From Rhyacophila brunnea (Eukaryota > Arthropoda > Insecta > Trichoptera > Rhyacophilidae), in contig JAGYXB010001104.1 of the NCBI GenBank assembly GCA_022495005.1, forward strand, positions 930,001 through 994,000: a DNA stretch of 64,000 nucleotides, in the 5' to 3' direction. Below the pieces are notes generated by a model. The model ran no database searches and had not been told where the DNA came from. It saw only the letters and a program-made list of their open reading frames with translations. Positions 58,901-64,000 of this stretch are shown piece after piece. Numbering within the stretch: position 1 is the stretch's first letter; every line of letters starts with the position of its first letter. The translations under genes were made by a program, and so were the position numbers.

Positions 58901-61900
58901 AGTCACCAAACCATAATTTGAGCTACCTTGCCTCCTTTAAAACCTTCCAGATGTTTTAATTAGCATCAAAAAGTAAAAGTACCTTAAAGAAATTATTAAG
59001 AAGACATGAGAAAATAATTTAATGTAGATAAAACCTTAAAAACATTAAAATCTGATTTTTCCTGCATTTTCAAACTTTCAAATTGCGATATCTCAAAACT
59101 ATGTTTTTAGGGTTGGTGACTTTTGCCTGAACGGTGACGATATATAGATTAGTGTCGGGACTTATTTTATTCGCATAGTGTTTAACTTATTTGACTTTTT
59201 GTATTATATCTTTTTATAATAAGTCAAGTTTCTGGGATACTTGAACTTTTTTACATATAAACCTTTTGATCTTCTTCCTAATCAAAATGGAAAGAACACA
59301 AAGTACATCAGAAAATGCCGAACAGGTCGAAGATTTGATGTACAGGGTTGGCCTAACTGCTGAATCGGATGATAGTGATTTTGATGAAGAGGAACAAGAT
59401 GATTTGATTCCCAGTGCATATGAAGCTGCACAAATTGATGAATCTGTACCGGCTGATGAATCTGTTCCAGTTTTCGAATGGGAAACCGATGATTTTGTCC
59501 CCAAAATAAATTCATTTGATAGCTCGAGGTCAGGAGCGGACATAGAAAATGTTGATAACAGAGAATCGGAGTTTTTCAAGCTGTTTATAACCAGCACGCT
59601 CATGGATTTCGTTGCCATTGAAACCAATAAACAATACCAATACGTCAAAAATCACTTCAATGAGTTGAGTTGGAGATTGAAACAATGGGTAGACGTAACA
59701 GTAGGAGAATTGTACCTCTTTTTGGCAATGTCTTTTGATGGCCTGTAATTCGAGAAATAAAATACAAGATCACTGGTCTACAGATATTTTACTATTTTCT
59801 CCGATTTACTCAGATACGATGCCCCGCAATAGATTTCAAATCATTCTTCGCATGCTCCAGTTTTGTGACAACACGCAACAAATAAGTGGGGACAAGATTT
59901 TCAAAATTAGATTCCTAGTGGACTATTTCAAAAAAAAGTTTGCGGAGTGTACTGAATTGTATTGTGTACACTGGAAAAACCACCGAATATGTAACACACA
60001 TGCACATGGGTATTTCAGGAAGTGTAGTCTTGACTCTCATGGAACCATATTTGGACAGGGGACATACCCTGTACGTAGACAATTGGTATACTAGCCCAAT
60101 TTTGTTCCAAAAACTACATGACCGGAAAACGAATGCTTGCGGCACTGTAAGGAGAAACCGTAAGGGATTGCCAAAGCATACGGAGAAATTGAAAAAAGGA
60201 GAAATGAAAGCGTACCACACAGACACTATTTCGGCACAAATCTGGAAAGATAAAAGGGAAGTGTCCATGCTGATGACTCTTCATTCTGCCCAGCTCACCG
60301 ACACAGGCAAACGAACGTATCGGAATGAACCGATAATAAAACCGGAATGTGTCCAAGATTACAATAAAAATATGGGTGCAGTTGACAAATCAGACATGGT
60401 TTTGTCAAGTGTACACTCGACACGCAAAACAATGAGGTGGTACAAAAAAATGTTCTTCCATCTAATCGACCTCTCACTGTTGAACAGCCACATACTGTTT
60501 TGCCAAAAAACTGAAAAACGTGTACCGTTGGCACAATTTCAATTAGAGGTCATTCGACAATTAATTAATGAATACAAACGTGTTGTGCCTTCCAAATCTT
60601 CAAGACATTCAGAATTGCCATCGCGTCTTACAGAGAGGCATTTTATGGCAAAATCACCTCCAAGTGCTAAAAAAGTCAAAACAATGGCAAGATGTGTGGT
60701 GTGTTTATCCAGGAAACTTCGAAGAGAATCAAGGTATGAGTGCAAACAGTGCAAAGTGGCTCTCTGCGTTGAACCTTGTTTTGAGACATACCACACGGTA
60801 GAAGACTATTAATTTTTTTTTGAATTCGTTATATTTTATATGGTTTTAAGATTAAAGTAGCACATTGTAGAATTACTTCTCATACATTATCACGTTCTCA
60901 TATTTACTGTGTAAGTGTTGTGACAACCCTGACGTTTTGTGAAACATTAATTTTGATTTATTTGGATAAATGACAGCGTAAATGGACACATCCTGTATTA
61001 ATTTGGTAAGTCTAATGATATAGTATTAATATAAAGCCAAAAAAAGTATGTTTACTAAGGTTTATTTTTTCAAAGAAAATCGCGGCCCTCCGTATATGGC
61101 CATACAAATACCTCTTGGCATAAAACAGGTTAAGTAAACTTTGTGAATAAGTGGAATGAAAAAAACATGTCAAATATAGTTTTTTGGGTTTTTTTAGCCT
61201 TTTTTTATACAAAATGTCATAGATATAAAGTCCATGATAGAAGTAAATAATAAAAGGAAGATATACTAAAACTGGAGCTAAATATAATACTCTTCAAGAT
61301 ATTTAGAAGATGGAGGGCCATTTCATGTTTATTACTATCTCAAACACCTCATACTTAGCGAACTGATCATTATTTTGACAAATTTAAATAAAAATAGATT
61401 TTATAAATGAAATATTTCTTAAAAAATATATGAGACTGTATATAACTAATATCATAAAATGATAGTTACATCTATTATTAAGTAATTTCAACTTTTAAAA
61501 AAATCAAAATATGATTAAAAAATTTTGATTTTCATCGTGTCCTCCATCCTGTAACCGCCGATAGGGTGGGATGGGTTAATTCTACTTCAATAATTATTTT
61601 TAGTATTTTTTTAAATTTATCGGTGACCTACCTATACATCTTTTAATATAACTGAATTGATATCAGAATAATTACATGCCGTAATACCACAATAAGGATA
61701 ACCGTACCTTTTTTAGATTTGTATTGTTATTTTCAGTCTGTAAAACTATAAATCCCGTTATCACATGTAGCCAATACTGAGTAGGAATTTGCTGAAAATA
61801 AAATAAATTATTTATATTATTTTGAATAATAAACAACTATAATAAAAAGGTACTCTAAATAAGTAAGTCTTATTGAATGACTAAATAAATTAATAAAAGC

Positions 61901-62800
61901 CATCACACCGAAGATTTAAGAAAGATTTATAAATCGGGATACAACTTATCATCAGTATTCTGAAAGATGTAACTAACTGTAAATTAATATTTCCAGTTAT
62001 TGACTTTTATTTTTAACATTCACAAATCATTACTATATTATGTATTTTTCATAACAGTTGAACAAATGATTTCCAATAAATATGTACAATTGAATTATAA
62101 CTACCACGCTCTCGTGCTAAACTAAGGCAGGATTATTACATATTTATACAATAATCTTAGAGCTTGTGATTTCTCGACTTTTTGCATTTCTCGAATTCAA
62201 GAATATTTGACTTTGATATTGGTTTATTAATTTATCGAGAAAATAACAAGTTAATGAATAAGAGGTCTTGCTCTTGAAGAAATTTAAGCTCTTTCGGCCA
62301 AAAACAAATTTTACAGGGAAGTTTAAGAAATTTTATTCAAACTTAAAATCAAAGGCTATTTTCAGCTTTTATGCCTTAATTTTTTTATAACAGCTCAATC
62401 TTTGTCCTTCTTGCCTAGTAAGATTTCTAAAATCCTTGAAAATGTCATTAATGATTTCCTGGGAAATGAGAAAATTCATTTCTCGAGAATTCTCGATTAC
62501 AACCTCTAAATACCCTACAAGTTGGTGTTATAGTAAATCACCAGCAATTTAGTGAAAAATTGACTATAGGAGAGTTAATTTACATAATATGTACCTTTGT
62601 ATCGGCTAGACAGAGGATCTTATAGTGGGTCTTGGGGCTAGAATCATTCTTGGAGCTATCCGGATAAAACTCCCCGACCATTTCAGGATAGAGCTCCACC
62701 ATTAAAACTCTACCGGGACCTCCCATCTGCGGAGGTACGTGGCCTCTTACGACATTTTCTACTTTGTCATAAATACTACTGACAATAGCGCTTTTGATTC
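52727..62800 (-). CDS. host gene, four joined exons; tentative chaperonin-like (MKKS/BBS6-like)
   Basis: Exons 62800-62595, 61791-61708, 55363-55177 and 52965-52727 join with GT..AG borders and matching phases (1, 0, 0, 1) to about 238 codons ending in a stop. In order they read PGRVLMVELYPEM and HYKILCLADTK; QYWLHVITGFIVLQTEN; LYEETLSVLEKMVLPGG, then YCSIGGGTHLEKVL; and WMPAIKLCEAAQDL with SLDIFQSVVRLI. The GGG-T-HL segment after a helix resembles the 'lGGGcTEtHL' ATP-site region of group II chaperonins, and the flanking strands align loosely with MKKS. The apical domain is not apparent, so an exon may be missed between 62595 and 61791. The identity is a guess; the exon chain is firmer. Earlier exons probably lie up to 63982. 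Confidence 0.55.
53056..53231. mobile_element. PIF/Harbinger-like MITE
   Basis: GGCTCCGTCCAGGGTAGACG at the left and inverse GGCCCTGTACAGGGTGGACG at the right. TTA flanks the left end and TTG the right, consistent with a mutated TWA target. 176 bp, in an intron of the minus-strand gene. Confidence 0.65.
53295..53490. repeat. palindromic repeat D, copy 2
   Basis: Same family as 40107-40330: TAGTTTATCAT at the left, AACTTATTGTAACAATTATA and ATGATAAACTA at the right, AACTGTC/GACAGTT motifs between. Confidence 0.65.
54318..54440 (+). mobile_element. possible tRNA-derived SINE remnant
   Basis: CACCAGCATAATGGATCA could be an A box region and GAAGTTTGAATCCTACTC a B box (GTTTGAATCC) at tRNA-like spacing. 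No tail recognised. Confidence 0.3.
54441..55176. other. intron sequence, nothing recognised
   Basis: Part of the intron between 55177 and 52965. A (TA)n run of ten bases or more at about 55083-55100. Confidence 0.45.
55177..55363 (-). CDS. host gene, exon with GGG motif
   Basis: ANLYEETLSVLEKMVLPGG, YCSIGGGTHLEKVLEHC and TSAANLTLHSNNDMQSF. Acceptor TTCTCCTCAG, donor A|GTAAGT, both near consensus. Confidence 0.7.
56194..56545. repeat. single arm of the foldback family inside the Helitron
   Basis: Begins TTAAGGGGGGACATGCTCAG and matches one arm of 44462-45394 through AGTAAAATATATGTCGACAT. The other arm is absent. Confidence 0.75.
56580..58260 (-). pseudogene. Helitron helicase part, frameshifted
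   Basis: Minus strand, 5' to 3': ELWNKYKDDMLEDILHRI, NEEIHKQALLLIEDMCYL, then an open frame (57829-57131) with LNPQQKVYDTLMKAI, Walker A GGIGKTF, Walker B-like GAMILLSGDFSQTLPVI and IALLNDPSAEDF. A further frame (57186-56839) has VLPNIIANHKNHNWL, FKSIDCVTNEDEATNYP and LKVGSIVIML. Decayed 'QSLSVCGLNL'-like text ends near 56600. This is the Pif1-type SF1 helicase of Helitrons. At least four frame breaks, and the Rep endonuclease is missing. Confidence 0.88.
58561..59144. mobile_element. TA-type MITE nested in the Helitron
   Basis: Perfect or near-perfect 38-bp inverted repeats beginning TATATCGTCACCGTTCAGGC. It is inserted in the TATATA tract of the Helitron 5' end. GCAAAAGTCA occurs in each end and again at about 58754, 58822 and 58901. 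584 bp, non-coding. Shares TATATCGTC with the MITE at 40475. Confidence 0.88.
59287..60812 (+). pseudogene. piggyBac (PGBD4-like) transposase, broken
   Basis: From the ATG at 59287 an acidic N-terminus (ESDDSDFDEEEQDDL) leads to FFKLFITSTLMDFVAIETN and WVDVTVGELYLFLAMSF. A frameshift near 59740 gives HWSTDILLFSPIYSDTM and MPRNRFQIILRMLQFC, then KIRFLVDYFKKKFAE. A deletion plus frame change at about 59950 removes about 60 residues, including the first catalytic Asp. The last frame holds YTGKTTEYV, YVDNWYTSP (second Asp), GAVDKSDMVLS (third Asp) and an intact C-terminal Cys-rich zinc domain (CVVC, CKQC, C...C..YH), then stop. It cannot be catalytic. Confidence 0.9.
60813..61575. other. piggyBac 3' region
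   Basis: Non-coding part of the element between the transposase stop and the right TTAA. No further gene. Confidence 0.5.
61708..61791 (-). CDS. host gene, 28-codon exon
   Basis: QIPTQYWLHVITGFIVLQTE to NTNLKK. Acceptor TTATTTTCAG, donor AAG|GTACGG. Its frame is open on both sides in phase 0. Confidence 0.6.
61792..62594 (-). other. intron of the minus-strand host gene
   Basis: No further exon recognised, although the missing apical domain of a chaperonin would be expected here if the identity were right. Confidence 0.4.
62595..62800 (-). CDS. host gene, exon
   Basis: IKSAIVSSIYDKVENVVRG, GPGRVLMVELYPEMVGEF and HYKILCLADTK. Acceptor ATGTTTTCAG, donor AAG|GTACAT. It needs one base from the previous exon. 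Confidence 0.65.
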
Positions 62801-62882
62801 CTGAAAACATATTAGACGAAGTAAGTATAATGTAGAGAATTATGATTTTCAATAAAGCATACTTTTTATTAATCTATCATAC

Positions 62883-62980
62883 TTGAATAATGTCAAGAAA
62901 TGCTTGTGGAACCGGGAACCTCGCGTAGTTATTCTGAAACTCATCTGGAACCATTGTTGCGGGTCTAGAAGCCCTCAAAA
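62883..62980 (-). CDS. possible upstream exon of the host gene
   Basis: LILRASRPATMVPDEF and NNYARFPVPQAFLDIIQ, between acceptor AAATGCAG and donor CAA|GTATGA. It looks coding, but its phase (0) does not fit the next exon (needs 1). Either a boundary is wrong, there is an indel, or the exon is not used with it. Confidence 0.4.
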
Positions 62981-63042
62981 TTAGCTGCATTTTGAAGGTG
63001 TCACATGATTCATGATAATCAATTAAAAATATTACTTTTATA

Positions 63043-63240
63043 GGCGGCTCTCGTGGTGCAGTTGGTAAGGCGCTCGCCTTCCACCCGAGAGTTCCTGGGT
63101 TCGATTCCCGGTCATGACAAAAACATTTATGTGTTTTTCTCAAAGCCTGGGTGTTTGTGATTGCTCAAAAATTACTAACAACCACCTTGTACGAAAAAGC
63201 AAGGACATGGTTATTAATAATTCTAAAAAAAAAAAAAAAA
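63043..63240 (+). mobile_element. tRNA-derived SINE
   Basis: The tRNA-like head has A box TGGTGCAGTTGG, a Gly-type anticodon loop CTTCCAC and a perfect B box GGTTCGATTCC (63098-63108). A 110-nt unrelated body and 16 A follow (63225-63240). The acceptor stem cannot pair, and the tail shows a retroposon, not a tRNA gene. Confidence 0.85.
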
Positions 63241-63649
63241 TGGTTAATTATTATTTATATAAAATCATTGCGATTTTGCTGTATTGACTGTCAACCATTG
63301 AAGTCTTGAAAAATCTAATTCCTCTTGCCTTATATCGGCTCCAGGGGATATTTTTATGAATGTTTTGCATGTCAGTTATTTGCTCAAGCCTTTCGGGTAT
63401 GGTAAGTTGTGGGCAGAAGTGAAAAAAAGTTACAAGTATTCTGAAAAATAAATTAGAAAAGAATCCGTGTTGAATTGCTTCAGATATAATAAATTTGATT
63501 AGATTTTTTTTTCCGGAGTTTTGTGGTTTAATTTGACAAAACTGATCACTTTTGACTTTTTGAACTGGGATTGAACATGGAGCCGAGCCATTCAAACATA
63601 GGGGGGTTCTGCTCGGGTTTGAACAAATTTATATTAATTAACAAAACAG

Positions 63650-63982
63650 TTACATATTGTAAGTCATCACAATATTCACTGAGCTCGAGTCGGCTTCATA
63701 AAACTTCACAAAATTGAATAAAATCAATCTGTGAACCAGTTGTTTACCCGTCTGGTCTCTAGGTGGTACAATTTGTGAATTACAAGATATAAGGACCTGG
63801 CCTGACAATAAATATAGTTTGCAGTTGTTACAATTGACTTTACAGGTTTGTGATCCATGTATATTGGAAACTTTCAGTGATGGTGACTGAAATGAAACTA
63901 CAGGAAAAAAGAGATCACCATTGTATTCCCCTAAAAGCTGGCCGAGATCTTCGAACTCAGTGATAATAGCACTTTTATTCAT
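63650..63982 (-). CDS. possible first exon of the host gene
   Basis: The ATG at 63982 has an in-frame stop 15 nt upstream. MNKSAIITEFEDLGQLLGEY, CKVNCNNCKLYLLSGQ and CNSQIVPPRDQT look like real protein. A donor at CAG|GTCCTT or G|GTAAAC would end the exon before 63650. A following piece at about 63450-63320 (PERLEQITDMQNIHK) may be another exon; I could not make the phases agree. Confidence 0.4.
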   Translation of the reverse strand: MNKSAIITEFEDLGQLLGEYNGDLFFPVVSFQSPSLKVSNIHGSQTCKVNCNNCKLYLLSGQVLISCNSQIVPPRDQTGKQLVHRLILFNFVKFYEADSSSVNIVMTYNM

Positions 63983-64000
63983 TACAACAATTATTTAAAT

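Larger units (their letters stand above)
56140..59148 (-). mobile_element. Helitron inside the piggyBac element
   Basis: On the minus strand it ends GCCGGGTCAGCTAG, preceded by the hairpin GGCG-gtacgagtt-CGCC, with T following. It begins TCTATATA, then AAAACAAAGTCG after removal of the nested MITE, preceded by A. So A|T insertion holds at both sides. It carries helicase but no Rep sequence. It is a different subfamily from the copy at 50263 (different 5' ends and subterminal sequence). Confidence 0.85.
55453..61575 (+). mobile_element. piggyBac element split by a Helitron
   Basis: The left end TTAACCCATTGCAG (TTAA 55449-55452) and the right end, inverse TTAACCCATCCCACCC (TTAA 61576-61579), share TTAACCCAT. 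The right-hand part carries a piggyBac transposase pseudogene in the expected direction. Without the Helitron the element is about 3.1 kb. It occupies nearly all of the host intron 55364-61707. The left boundary rests on a short match and is less certain than the right. Confidence 0.65.

Noticed and set aside
63043..63115. tRNA-Gly gene
   Set aside because: The acceptor stem does not pair and a SINE body with A-tail follows.

Overview
The window is insect nuclear DNA. It is AT-rich, has spliced genes with GT..AG introns, and is crowded with eukaryotic transposons (mariner, Tigger, hAT, piggyBac, Helitron, RTE, tRNA-derived SINEs). Scattered short GGTA/TACC-rich runs suit Lepidoptera or Hemiptera, but I cannot decide the order from the sequence. 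There is no bacterial, CRISPR or operon structure.

Host genes. (1) Bases 31957 to 19120, minus strand: a complete ten-exon gene for an RNF10-type RING finger protein (726 codons). Every splice junction was placed by GT/AG and reading phase. (2) Bases 33660 to 34418, plus strand, and (3) 37404 to about 36224, minus strand: two convergent genes for small secreted proteins that share a YDQRQ(D/N)G..N.R motif just after the signal peptide. (4) Bases 62800 to 52727, minus strand: four phase-compatible exons, with further possible 5' exons up to 63982. The encoded segment resembles a divergent group II chaperonin (MKKS/BBS6-like), but this identity is tentative. (5) A likely first coding exon at 2637 to 2532, minus strand, of a gene that leaves the window on the left.

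Mobile DNA. Bases 1 to 19000 hold a decayed Tigger-like element with both ends, hAT MITEs with clean target duplications, a hAT transposase relic, a 5'-truncated RTE retrotransposon, a jockey-like relic and a mariner that looks intact. The RNF10 introns hold a second Tigger, a hAT element, a piggyBac-ended element with another element nested in it, and a further MITE. Another hAT MITE carrying a minisatellite lies just upstream of RNF10. Bases 36000 to 50000 hold more MITEs, a 0.9 kb foldback element, a SINE and RTE debris. Bases 50263 to 51963 are a Helitron deletion derivative.

The most striking structure is at 55453 to 61575. A piggyBac element fills almost a whole intron of gene 4. It has been split by a Helitron (56140-59148), which was itself invaded by a TA-flanked MITE (58561-59144) and by a one-armed copy of the foldback family.

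Most other sequence is non-coding with nothing recognisable, and is marked so. Names rest on remembered family motifs, since no database search could be run.
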